From assembly GCA_002900995.3 (NCBI GenBank), contig PJEW03000013.1, forward strand, positions 1,079,395 to 1,143,394: a stretch of DNA of 64,000 nucleotides, read 5' to 3'. Below, piece after piece: positions 21,780-31,955 of the stretch; the stretch's first letter is position 1, and the number at the start of each line of letters is the position of its first letter. The notes beneath the pieces were generated by a model. That model searched no databases. It was not told the DNA's origin and was given only the letters and a program-made list of their open reading frames with translations. The position numbers and the translations under genes are program-made. Source of the DNA: Ganoderma boninense. Taxonomy: Eukaryota > Basidiomycota > Agaricomycetes > Polyporales > Polyporaceae.

Positions 21780-22868
21780 ATGGTCAAGTCCGTCACCAAA
21801 GAGGTCCCTGCCTCCGACAGCGAGTCCGAACAGCCCCGGTCTGCGAAGAAATCTGCGTCGAACAACGAAGGGCATGTGGAGGAGGAGGCAGCGGCGTTGG
21901 GCAGCAGCTCCGGCGAGGAGGATGAGGAAGAATACGAGATTGAGATGATTCTGGATGCCCGCCTCGGGGCCTTCGACGGGGTGCGTGGCACACTTCACGA
22001 CTGACACGTCCTCCGCCGCGCCGCCCGTAGCTGATCGCATCTCGACTCGACGACAGAAAAGGATGGGCTACCTCGTCAAGTGGAAGGGCTACGACGAGGA
22101 GCACAACAGCTGGGTAGACGAAAAGGACGTGGAGTATGTATTTCCAGCCCTCCTGGCCCTCCCTGCGCGCACGTGCTGACTGTATGCTGTGTGGCGCGTG
22201 TGTAGGGGTGCGCGGGAGCTTATCGACGACTACTGGAGGAAGACCGGGAAGAAGACCAGCGGCCGTAAGTCAGACATGAAGTCCAAGCCTGCGGCCAAGC
22301 CGCGCAAGTCGGCGGCAAAGGACGAGGAGGAGGAACCAGCACCTCCCGCCAAAGAGCGTGGGCGGCCAGCAAAGGCCCAGGCACGCCCCTCTGAGGAGCA
22401 GGACGAGGATGTGAATGTCCCCAAGGAGCCGCGCAAGAGCACCGGAAACGTGGAAAAACGCGGCACAGCGACCACGGAGGACCAGGTGGAGGAGCACTAC
22501 GCGGACATGGAGAGATGGAACCTTAATACATGGGAACACATCGTCGAGTGCATCGACACCGTTGAGCGCACGGACAACAATGAGTTGCTCGTCTACTTCA
22601 CCCTGTGAGTACCCTCGTGCTTGGTTCCTGGCTAAAACAGAAGCTTGGACACCTTACTATTATGCATCCGGCTACCGCAGGAAGAATGGCAAGGGCCGCG
22701 GATGAGAAACGTCGGAAGTTTGCAAGTACAAGATACCTTCCAAGGTGCGCCCTTGCGCCAGCCGGAGCCTATTACTACTGGTAACTTACGAGTCCACACT
22801 AGCTCATCGAGTTTTACGAGAGCAATCTCCGATGGAAGCCGACAGACGAGAATGCCATGCAGGAGTAA
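21780..22868 (+). pseudogene. HP1-type heterochromatin protein with a premature stop in the chromoshadow domain
   Basis: HP1 binds methylated H3K9 through its chromodomain and dimerises through its chromoshadow domain. Exons: 21780-21981, 22057-22133, 22206-22604, 22681-22744, 22803-22868, all GT-AG and in phase. Acidic N-terminus, then a chromodomain (EEEYEIEMILDARLG, RMGYLVKWKGYDEEHNSWV, ELIDDYWRK) with the aromatic-cage Tyr and Trp residues present. A Lys/Pro-rich hinge follows, then the shadow domain (WEHIVECIDTVERTDNNELL, CKYKIPSKLIEFYESNLRWK). Exon 4 has a TGA at 22703-22705, after KNGKGRG, most simply from CGA (Arg). Without readthrough the product loses most of the shadow domain. Confidence 0.85.
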
Positions 22869-23700
22869 AAGCGTCCTGAACCTGGCTTTTGTCGCCTCGC
22901 TGTGCGCTCCAAGGTTATTTTGTACGGGTCCGCGGGATTTACTCATGTCCAGCCGCTGAACTGAACTTTATGTCTTCTCTTGGCTGTCTTAGTCTTTGCT
23001 GTCCCTGTTGCCTTCTTTGGTGCTGCTGCGCGATGTTCATTTGTCTGTGTATCGAAACTCCAATGTCTAATCCGCGTGTGTGAGGTCCCCGTCAGCCAAG
23101 AACTTCGACAGTGTCCTTGCTGAAATATCTAAACCGACAGGTGCAAACTGGGGAAATTTGGTGCGAGTCATACTAATCATAACATATTGATTGTACCGTA
23201 ACAAGACAGACAGCATGCTGCGCGAGTATGGTAAAAAAGACGGGAAGGAGATGATCGGGATACGTGGTGAAAAGCACCATCGGGCCTCAGCCGTCTGGCA
23301 ACCAAATAAATAGAGTGCCACAAACAAGATGTGGAAGCAAAGACGCAAAATAAATCTCCTAAGCACCTGAGTGTCCCACTATAGCCCCCTAATAGTTCAC
23401 TTCGCTCGAGGACGAGGACTCTGGTCGACGTAGTCGAGACAGCAGGTTGACATGATGGTGATGGGAGTGCTTACCTTCCTGATTGGGCGACGGAAGGGCC
23501 GGAGGGAAACAACCTCGTATGGCTGGCCGGATTTTGTGTTTTCTTCCCGTATTTGCTTGCTCCTTGCCGTCCCGTACTGTCACATCATATACAGCTTGCT
23601 TTACTACTCCTCATGTGGGCGCCTGTCAAGTGAAAGCGGGACACAGGCGAAGACCTCTTCCTGTGTGGGACCCAGCTTGCCGCTTCTTCCGCAGCGGAAC
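22869..23700. other. 3' flank of the HP1 copy
   Basis: AT-richer sequence with no supported gene, up to the Harbinger remnant. Confidence 0.4.
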
Positions 23701-23726
23701 ACAAGTCCAAGCGCCTCCGTACGACC

Positions 23727-25166
23727 TTGACTCTGGATGCAGACCAAGATGAGAGCATCGCTCCTTTCGACTTCGCGGTCGCAGACTCGGACACAGTCTT
23801 CAACATAGCTCTGTCCATTTTGGCAGCAGCCAGGCAACGATCGGCAGAATGCCGGTGCACCACCTCGTGCAGGCCGTACAACCAAATCCCTCGCTGCACC
23901 AAATACTTCAGCACAGCGCTCCAGTGGCCAGATCAGTGGTTCAGGCATTCATTCTCATTCCGGTGTGTATCCATCATGAGGTCCATGTCAGGATTGCGGC
24001 TGACGAATGGCACTGCGGACTGTGGTGAAGGATGAGTCGGGACACATTTGACAGCCTTGTCTACCTCCTCGAACAGAACCCCATCTTTTATTTGACTGGC
24101 AACAAGCCACAGCACCCTGTACGTTACCAACTTGCCGCATTTCTGATGTGTTACAGTGTGCGTGGGGGTGATGCAATGTTAGCAGCCAAGCAGATCGCTG
24201 TCGGGATGGGAACTGTCTTCCTGGATGCCGGCGAGTTGTGCAGGCATTACGGGAGCTTGGATTGGATGTGTTGACTTGGGGCGATGAAGCACGCTACGAG
24301 GAGGTGTCCGAGTACATTCACGAGAACTACGACTTCCCTGATTGCATTGGAATTGTCGATGGCTCGCTCATCCGTCTAACCGCGGCACCGAAGAAGATGG
24401 GGCTCGCCTACTACTGTCGCAAAAAGTATCCAATCGTCAGTGTCCACACGTATCTGTAGTGATTGAGTTCTCACGTGAACTCTATAGCTCAATATCCAGG
24501 CGGTTGTTGACCACGACTGCCGTTTTATCTCTTTCGAGATGTGATGGCCTGGATCAGTTCCGGATGTCTCAGTATGGAAGTAGTCACGCTTGTGGAGCCA
24601 GTGTCGTGACTACTTCACAGGTAATCAATACATTCTCGCTGATAAAGGTTTGTACTAGTATGCTTTTGTTATTGGGTGCAAAGCTTGCAGCTGACTTGAC
24701 CTTATCGCTCCAGGTTACCTATCGTCGCCTTATACACTGCGTCCATTCACCGAACCTGAACTGGATGCAGTTGACGGAGAGGAGAGGACCAGGCGGGTGA
24801 AGTTCAATCAACTCTTGTCATCAATCCGCATCCGAGTCAACCATGTGTTTGGCCGGCTCAAGCCTCGCTTCCCTGCACTGTACAGCCTAATGCCCGCCGA
24901 GGACATCGATGACACATCGCACTATCCATGCCATGATGGTGCTTCACAACCTGTGTATTGACCTCGATGACCACCCGACAGACTTTCCGGACCAATCAAT
25001 ACCGGGGTTCGTTTACGATGAGCCCGACATCGAGTTACTGGCATATGGTGGGCTGTTGCCACACGAGCCCCAAGAGATCCCCGCCGAAGAGACGGATACC
25101 TGGCTGAGGCGGAAGGGACATGAGAAGCGCATTCGAATTCTGGAAAGTTGTTTGTTGCCACGCTAG
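23727..25166 (+). pseudogene. PIF/Harbinger-type transposase (DDE_Tnp_4), inactive
   Basis: Cut-and-paste transposase. Recognisable parts: MSRDTFDSLVYLLEQNPIF and YQLAAFLMCY (N-terminal helices), the first catalytic Asp in GIVDGSLIRL (about 24347-24376), VVDHDCRFISFEM, a TGA (24542-24544), then WPGSVPDVSVW with the second Asp. ADKG and RIRVNHVFGRLKPRFPALY follow, then TIHAMMVLHNLCIDLDD and an acidic tail ending at 25166. Lesions: a frameshift near 24222, the TGA, a frameshift near 24915, and Asn where the family has the catalytic Glu (VNHVFG instead of a V/I-E-x-A-FG pattern). The upstream start is unclear. It runs tail-to-tail with its partner gene at 25182. Confidence 0.75.
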
Positions 25167-25181
25167 TAAGACATAGTACTA

Positions 25182-26700
25182 TTATAGAGTCCCCCGAAGA
25201 TACCTTCTTACCACCTCTGTTGCTTCCGCCCTGACCTCCGCTGGCATATCTGGATCTTTCAAGATCTCCGTGGCGTGCTGGTAGCGTGCCAAACGATCAG
25301 CCTGGTCAAACTGGCGCTCTTCAAGCTGCACGCGTTTTTCCTGTGTTGCCACTTCGCGTTCATACTTCTTCTCTTGCAACTCAAGCTGTCGCTCCTCGAG
25401 AGCGACCTGTCGCGTCTGGCGGGCCTGATCTGCTTCGAACCGCTTCCAGGCGAGAGCGAGGTGCTCCTTGTTGGTTGCCTCCATTGACTTGAGATACGTC
25501 CCAGAGGCGCTTAGGAAGGCGTCGGTCGATGCGTCATTGGCCGCAGCCTGATTCTTGGGGTTCTTGCCTGGGTGCTTCGGCTCGGAGACACCTGAACGCT
25601 TTGAAGTGGGAATCGCAGCACTAGCGGGGGTTGCGCGTGCTCCACTGGAGCTTCCGATGGCTGGGCTCTTCTGAGGCTTGGTGCCTGTGACCTTGGAGCG
25701 GCGAGACCCTGCGGGTGTCACTGGGACGGCGTCTTCATCCTCGCTCGAACTCCAGTCAATTAGTATTGGCACCTTGATAGTGCTGGGACCCGACCCTGTC
25801 TCTGCACCGGCCCATTCCTGGTCTTCATCTGCGGGCTCGTCCTCGAAATCGTCATCAGCAAGACTGAGCTTAGCTCCATCATCATCGGAGAGCTCCTCGG
25901 GACAGAAAGCGCTTGAACGGGAGACGTTGGGATGTCCAGATTAACTACGGTTCGTGTTATGCCATCACGACGGTCAGTCCATTGCCTTGTTCATTGGCTG
26001 CAGTCTCAGCGCGATCGAACAAATCACGTACTTGTCCATGAAAAGATCGTACCACCCCGTCTATTGCCAGAACCGATACACAGTCGCGTGAGTTGTCCGT
26101 ATTCCTTCCCCACCTTTCGTCCCTTCTCAAAGCGCTCGTTGAGGTCTTCCATGCTCATCGTCTTCCAATTTGGAGGGGCACACTTCACACTGAGGTCAGG
26201 ATCACTCCCATTCCCTGTGCCGTTCTCGAAGGTGCATATGTTCATGAAGGCGTTGCGCATACGCATGTAACGCGCCTTGACTGCCTCTTCTGACCGGGAG
26301 TAGTTAAACCCTCACCTTGAGATCTGGTTCAAGTTCCCGTGGCCACAACGTTCAGCGTATTCAACTAAACAGTCAACATGTTTAGAGTATGTACCCGCTT
26401 GCAGTACATATTTGGGTTCTTCTCAAATTTGGGGAAGTCAGTAATGGCGTTGGGTCCTAGAATGTACTGCAGGACTTGAATCGACGTCTCCTCTCGGGTC
26501 CAGCGTCTCGAGGCACCTCCACCACCGCCACCTGAATCGGACTCGGCACCATCGTCCACGACAGCCTTCGCCTTCTCCTTCGCCTTCTCCGTCGCCTTCA
26601 CCTTTGACTGCGCCTTCCCCTTCCCCTCACCATCAGTGTGACCCCCGGCTCTCTCCCCAGCTTCATCATGACTTCCACCTCCTCCGAGCAGGCTGGCCCG
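25182..26700 (-). CDS. Myb/SANT-like partner protein of the PIF/Harbinger element
   Basis: Harbinger elements usually encode a second, DNA-binding protein that helps the transposase. Coding order on the minus strand: a Lys/Ala-rich start (KGKAQSKVKATEKAKEKAKA) and an acidic/Gly linker, then a trihelix-like block with spaced Trp (SRRWTREETSIQVLQYILG) near 26430-26510. A second exon at about 26294-26034 follows (RMRNAFMNICTFENGTG, PPNWKTMSMEDLNERF). The last exon ends at 25182 and has a charged coiled coil (RQVALEERQLELQEKKYERE, VATQEKRVQLEERQFDQADR). The junction into the last exon does not stay in frame in my reading, so it may be broken too. Only 15 bp separate its stop from that of the transposase. 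Confidence 0.6.
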
Positions 26701-27786
26701 TCTCCAGATGCTCGTGGTCCCGCGATCGCGACCAGCGCAGAAGACGGCAGTGCGCGGCCATCGGACACACGAACCACGACGTATCGCCAGCGCGTACTCG
26801 TCTAGCTCAAGACCGCCGTGGATTCGGTCGGGTTCCGCCAGATTGGTCGCGCGCAGCGTCGCGTCGCGGCGAGTCACGGTGCGGCATCGTGAAAGTCTCG
26901 TTGGGCTCGCTATGCTGATTCCTCTAAGACTCAACCTCTGACGATGACGCCGCCGACGACGGCAGCGCTCCATCTGGGGGCTCGCAAACATCCCGCCGGA
27001 TACGGGACACCATCGTCGCGTTCGATTCCGACATACGGTGCATCGCAACTGCACTCTGCAGCTCCTGTTCCGGCATTGATGCCGACGTTCGCGCCACGTG
27101 GACGGGAAGTGTACTTGTACACATGGGCGACGAGATGGGCGACTGCATGTACATGCGCAATGTCTCTTTTTCGCTTGACGGATTGCTCGTCCTCAGGCTC
27201 TCGGAGGTCAGTTTGAGGACATGGCGATCGGCGTCTAAAGCTTCAAGCTCGCGAGGCCCCGGTGCTCTTGGGGCGTCTTGTTGGGGGCAATGGACCGCAA
27301 GATGAGGGTGTAGATTATAGATGATGCGTAGTGTGTATTCGCAGTGATGTTGTCCGGGCACAGTGCGGCAGTCGAGCACATCTCGTTCTCCCTGGACATG
27401 AGCACGCTGCTCCCGGGCGCCAGGCACGGGTCGATTGTCATCTGACCGATGCGCGATGCCTTTCCGGCAGAAGAGCAGGACCTGGAGGATGCGAGAGACA
27501 TGCTGCATGTCGTCGCGTAGCCCGAATATATATTTTTGCTTGCAATTGCGCCTGCGAAGCTCGTGTCCATGCGGGCCAGGAGTGTGCACAGCAACGCAAG
27601 ACACGCAGATGCGGCGTTGATATTGCTTTGACTCTGGGTTTATTATGGAGAGTAGCGATAGTGGTGCGTATGCAGAGAGTAGAGCAAAGTATAGTTTAAG
27701 GTAGATACATACAGCGCGACGAGGGTGAAGTCCACCGGCGCTTGTGGCAGACCACCGCACGACAGCTCGCGGCTAGTAGCCTCGTA
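26701..27786. other. Region beyond the Harbinger partner, unassigned
   Basis: Two overlapping minus-strand open frames (26924-27760 and 27235-27594) are long but carry no motif I recognise; the second (LMSRENEMCSTAALCPDN) reads slightly more protein-like. Confidence 0.3.
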
Positions 27787-28976
27787 CACTGCGTGAAACG
27801 CCAGGTTACGACGAAAGGGAATCTCGTAGGAATTTCTTGATTCCGAGCTGATTCCCTCTAGATTCCGCCGTAGATTCCCCAAAGACGGGAATCCGTTGGG
27901 TACCTGTGAATCCCTTGTAGATTCCTTCCACAATCCCTCTCTGTTGGGCAATAAGTGAGGCAAGGAAATGAATAAGTGGAACTTATCCTAAAAATGGCTT
28001 GTCGGGATTGTGATAACGTCCAGCGTCTCAGCCCTTATTTGCCCATTCCGCACTTGACTTCCTCCCTCTCTCACCACCAATGGCCTGTGTGGATCACCTC
28101 GCCCCCACCTCCCATCCAGGTATTCCTTGGCTGCGATGTAGGCTGGCTGTTACTGATTGTCCACCTTCCAGCTTCTCTATCACCGGCGGTTTACGAGGGG
28201 GACGGATCGACGCCACCGTGGCGATGGTACGTTTCGCATCCGAACACCGAGCTATATGCGCCTTTTTGACGGGCATACTCTCTCGCCAGCACTATCTGTA
28301 CACGTATACGGCTCCATGTAAGCCTCGAAGGTCTTTCTCCTCCTCCAAATTACTCACGGATATGACTCGGATGCTCTCAGCTCAGTAGGTGAGTGGATAT
28401 ATGCGCATTTAGTTATGTATTGACTTTTCCACCCCCCAACTGTGTATTTCGGCGGCCCAGGAACACGGTGCGCCCTTCATCATGGCATATAGCGGTGGAT
28501 CAGTTCGAGGACGCTAGATTGGTAAGTAAAGTGCCTTCCTCGTCAGTCTCCAAGCTTCGCATTTCCGCCAACTTGTGCTAGTTGGACTATGTATGCCATG
28601 TGTTCCAATATATTTCTCTTTACCTATTTTACAATACCACCCGAGATCATTGAGCTCGGGTGGATAGTATGAAGGCATGCTAGTAGATTATGAGGACAAT
28701 AGGCGAATAATCGCGCTGCTACGCGAGCACGTCGTAATAAGTATATTGGTTTTGAATAACTGGACATATGACATATCTACCAGCCACAGGTTACGGGGAA
28801 TGCGGAACCTCTTGGGAACTTCGAGGGGAATCTGGACGGAATGTACAAGGAATGTAGTCAAACAATCCATATTCCCTAAACACTGGGAATCTAGCTGGAA
28901 TCCGCGAGGAACATGCCGGGAATCTGTGGATTCCGCGCTAATCCCCAAAACTCGCAATCTGTTGTTTCACGCAGTG
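27787..28976. mobile_element. Putative non-autonomous DNA transposon, 1190 bp
   Basis: Ends in 13-bp perfect inverted termini: CACTGCGTGAAAC at 27787-27799 and its complement at 28964-28976. Both subterminal 180-200 bp are crowded with GGGAATC/GATTCC words, dense within the borders and sparse outside. Subterminal repeats plus a CACTG end fit the CACTA-like superfamily. I could not see a clear target duplication. No transposase inside. Confidence 0.6.
28637..28663. repeat. Hairpin, 9-bp arms and 9-nt loop
   Basis: CCACCCGAG and CTCGGGTGG flank ATCATTGAG inside the putative 1190-bp element. There is no T-tract, so a terminator role is not indicated. Confidence 0.6.
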
Positions 28977-31322
28977 CATACGTAGTCTCTCTCCTTCGTC
29001 TCTCCTCTGCATCACCTCCTCGCGCTCACTCACCCATTCGACTCTCGTGTTGCACTCAGTGTCTACCTCTAGTCCTGCTTTCCTGGAGCTACTACCGCCA
29101 CCACCGCCAGAGTGCTATTCGGGAGATACGAGTGATATACCGACCGTACGCAGCCAAAATGCAGCTTGTCCCCTCATGTCCGGCAGATCCGAGGCCTCTA
29201 TCGTCGCGCCGCCAACGTGGTTTGCCAATGGAGCCGTACTTGCTCCCCGATGTGTCTCCTCTCCTTCCACGTCACGACGCTGCGCTATAATCCAGGCGCC
29301 GCTGCAGCGTAAGCCCTAATTCTTGACATGAATAGTAGCTAGCCATCCACGTGTGTGGCACTATAACAGAGCGGTCGCCGTCCCGCGTGGATGCGCTCAG
29401 GATGCAGGATGTCCACCTCAGTCCTCTGCTCCCCCACAGAATACCCTAGAACTTGAATGCTAGGCACCCTGCCTGCTTCGAATGACGTTTGAAGACATTC
29501 TCCACGGACTGTGGTTGACGTCTGAAGTGCCGAGGCTCATCGAAGGAGTCGTGGCCTGCAGGGTCCTGTCTTTGAGGGATGTTGATGGCCGGTTGAACCT
29601 GTCGACGTGAGCCGTTCACATATGACCTTTGTCTCCTTTCCCAGAAGGGCCCTCGGGCTGCACAGAAGAGCTTATACAGCTTGTCCGTGTGTCATATACT
29701 TCGTCTGAAGTGTCTGCTTGGCCAGATCGCTCGTGGAGAGCGGGGTTCGGTGGCCACGTTCGTCGAATCATACTGGCATCGTACAAAGATCAACCTCGAC
29801 GAGACAGGCGAATTCGTCGCGGTGAACAAGGAATCAGTAAATGCAGGTTAGAACACCCCCAGGGCTCGAGCGATCGTTATCACGAGCACTCACTCGGGCG
29901 ACGCTCACATCGCATCATGACTCCGTGCCCGTGGCATCTGCAGCTCCCTCTGCACCAATATCGAGCCCTGTCTGTCTCCATATTCGCGGCGGGGATGCGC
30001 CATCCACACAATCACGTCGTGTTGAGGCGACGGCGGATGTCCAGTCGTATGGCGACCCTGTGCCACGGTATTCACGTCCGCCGCGCTGTTCGACGCATAC
30101 ATGTTGCTTTCCACCATGCTTCATTGGAAGCATACGCCCCACCGGGTGGTTGATAGATTGCGGGCACCGGTTGGCATGTTCGCGATTCGTTCGTCCTCGT
30201 CAAAGCTTCGCGAGACTGGGTACGTTTGTCCGGTAGGCGATTGAGGACTGTATGCATGTACGTTAGAGCGTGTTCGGAGGAAGTCGCCCGGGGTTCGACT
30301 CGTCGAGCCCTGCGCGACTTACTTATGTGGTGCGATCACGTGGCATCGTAAATCCCTGCCTACAGGGGTAGGTCGTGGAGCCAAGGGTGGGACCAACATT
30401 GGTCCTAGGCGCCCTAGGATTGGTTCTGATTGGAGCGCACGAGGTGTTTAGACGCCCACCTTGGTCGACCAATCTCGCGGCACGTGAACCCCGAGCCTCC
30501 TTGCGTGGGGGCTTGAGACTCCATAAATCCAGCTTGTGGCTTCGCGAGGCTTTCAATAGTGGCTAAAAACATATCCAACACTTTCCCTATACATTGACTC
30601 TAAAATCCAGGGGGGAAGAGTGCTAGAAAAGATCCACAAGAGCAGCTCAAGAGCTAGAAAACACAGGCCAGATTGTAACTCAGAAATTCCATGCAAACTT
30701 GGAAAAAAAATGGCTCATAATAACGCGCCTTCCTATCCCATTAACCCGGGCCAAAACACAATGTGAGCGGAGGAAAATTGACGAGGAGAACATCGTCGTA
30801 AAGCGCCCTTTAGCGCCCGCTTAGGTGCTCATCATGGTCGGACTGACGGACAATCGCCGCCGCGAAAGTTCGAAAAAAATCAATCAAATATACTCAATTT
30901 AATGCACTAAAAATGAGTTCAAAATGGAGGAGCCGGAAGGAGGGGGAGGTGTTGGTCCCGGGTGGGAGGAGAAGCGCGCCTTCGGCACGCGAGCACCCTG
31001 GGCATCTTTTGGGCGCTTTTGGGCCGCTGCGCGGCCTGAGCCCACCCTTGGCGTGACCAACTTGCCAGATCAGGTGAGCTCCATCCCAAACGGGAGATGA
31101 TCAATGATGTTTGCAAGGTACAAGGTGGTCGCATACGCGTGTGCGTGTTCCGTTTGATGAGGTGGAACTACACTCTAGCATCAGCAATTTCCCCCCTCAA
31201 CTTAATGTGCCTTAGACGTCTGATTTTGAACTATTAATGATCAAAGTAGTGTAAGATGTGACAAAGGTGATCAATGCTATAATGCAGTCTTTCCAAGTCA
31301 GCCAGAAGAGTATCAGAGAGTC
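28977..31322. other. Unassigned region upstream of chromovirus copy A
   Basis: One protein-like reading on the + strand near 29700-29850 (VATFVESYWHRTKINLDETG, EFVAVNKESVNAG) stands alone without a start or neighbouring exons. A palindrome CCTAGGCGCCCTAGG lies near 30403-30417. From 30560 the sequence turns AT-richer. No supported gene. Confidence 0.4.
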
Positions 31323-31327
31323 CCAAG

Positions 31328-31797
31328 TGTTACGACTGGCTGTCGAGTAAGATCAGGGAGGCTTACGAGACGAGCAGGGGTGTCGACGAGCGCTTGTGCA
31401 GCGAGAGCAGAGCAAGGCTCGACAGTCAGGCTGGGGACAAGAGTGTATTGAGTGAAGTATCTACAAGGGAAATACAGTGGGGCTCACCTGGGGACAAGAG
31501 GTCAAAACTAGAGTCTCCAGGTAGCAGGCTACAGTCCTTATATACATGTGCAGGTCCATGGGAACGGAGTACAATGGTAACTACGGTCACGGGAATGGAA
31601 AGGGAGAACAATGGTGCAGGGAACAATAGCGACGGGAAACAACAGGGGAACAATGGGGAGACAGGAGCTATTGTACTTGGAAACAATGCGGAGGGTTTAC
31701 AATGCTATGGAGGACAACAAGGACGACATTGGACGTAAACTAATCGAGAAAGGAAACCTGGGCACTAAGGTAGGCGCTAAACGGGGTGTTCGTAACA
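31328..31797 (-). repeat. Copy A 3' LTR (470 bp)
   Basis: Begins TGTTACGACTGG and ends TAACA on the + strand. I count about seven differences from the partner LTR, all transitions, four at CpG. The adjacent 31798-31809 gives a purine run on the minus strand (AAGGGGGGTAC), the likely polypurine tract. Confidence 0.95.
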
Positions 31798-31955
31798 GTA
31801 CCCCCCTTCTAAGGGTTGTGCCCTCACGACCGAGTCTTCTTGTTGAGGGGACCGGGGGCCTCTGGGTGTGTCGAATGGAATTTCTTTACTACCAGCGGTG
31901 CGTTGCTCAGGTCTGCTGCATCTTCCCAGCTGTCTTGCTCGGGGCCCCATCTCTT

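Noticed and set aside
26924..27760. 278-codon minus-strand open frame
   Set aside because: Overlaps another long frame in a different register; no motif, so left as unassigned.
23360..27800. Terminal inverted repeats for the Harbinger element
   Set aside because: I looked near 23370-23400 and beyond 26700 for matching ends with a 3-bp duplication and found none I could support.
28637..28663. Hairpin as a transcription terminator
   Set aside because: No T-tract, eukaryotic context, and it lies in the interior of a putative transposon.
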